Positions 5,661-5,673 of a stretch of DNA of 5,673 nt are shown here, piece by piece. The DNA is taken from assembly GCA_958447445.1 (NCBI GenBank), contig CAUDAE010000116.1, forward strand, positions 1-5,673, in the 5' to 3' direction. The notes beneath the pieces were generated by a model. It made no database searches. It saw nothing but the letters and a program-made list of their open reading frames with translations, and was not told where the DNA came from. The stretch's first letter is position 1; each line of letters starts with the position of its first letter. The position numbers and the translations under genes were made by a program. Source of the DNA: an uncultured Collinsella sp. (GTDB lineage: Bacteria > Actinomycetota > Coriobacteriia > Coriobacteriales > Coriobacteriaceae).

Positions 5661-5673
5661 CGAGCATTCGGCG

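Overview
The window is about 60% GC and reads like a chromosomal segment from a high-GC gut anaerobe. A Coriobacteriia/Collinsella-type actinobacterium is my best guess. This rests on base composition, codon use and protein flavour only; there is no rRNA or other marker to settle it.

Layout from left to right: the last ~35 codons of a protein resembling the C-terminus of the ferrous-iron permease FeoB (1-107); a hairpin-forming gap with a good -10 box; a SotB-type MFS efflux transporter (229-1425, +); a gap with a striking 22-bp perfect inverted repeat (1441-1507); an intracellular GH13 alpha-glucan hydrolase (1579-2955, +) followed three bases later by a family-6 UDG-superfamily DNA-deoxyinosine glycosylase (2959-3528, +); a convergent gene of unknown function with flavodoxin-fold-like features (3525-4181, -) whose stop overlaps the previous stop by 4 bp; and, divergent from it across 93 bp, a PatA-like PLP aminotransferase (4275-5411, +). 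The last 262 bases hold no recognisable gene but contain a large nested hairpin (5521-5622) and a small one (5641-5660).

The genes do not form an obvious single pathway. They look like housekeeping and metabolic genes in short transcription units: sotB-like alone; GH13 plus glycosylase as a probable two-gene operon; the unknown minus-strand gene alone; the aminotransferase alone or first in a unit. I see no phage, transposase, CRISPR or toxin-antitoxin genes. The most unusual signals are a sharp change in codon choice inside the aminotransferase gene near 5010-5040, the long perfect palindrome after the transporter, the nested hairpin at the right end, and the hairpin overlapping the transporter promoter.
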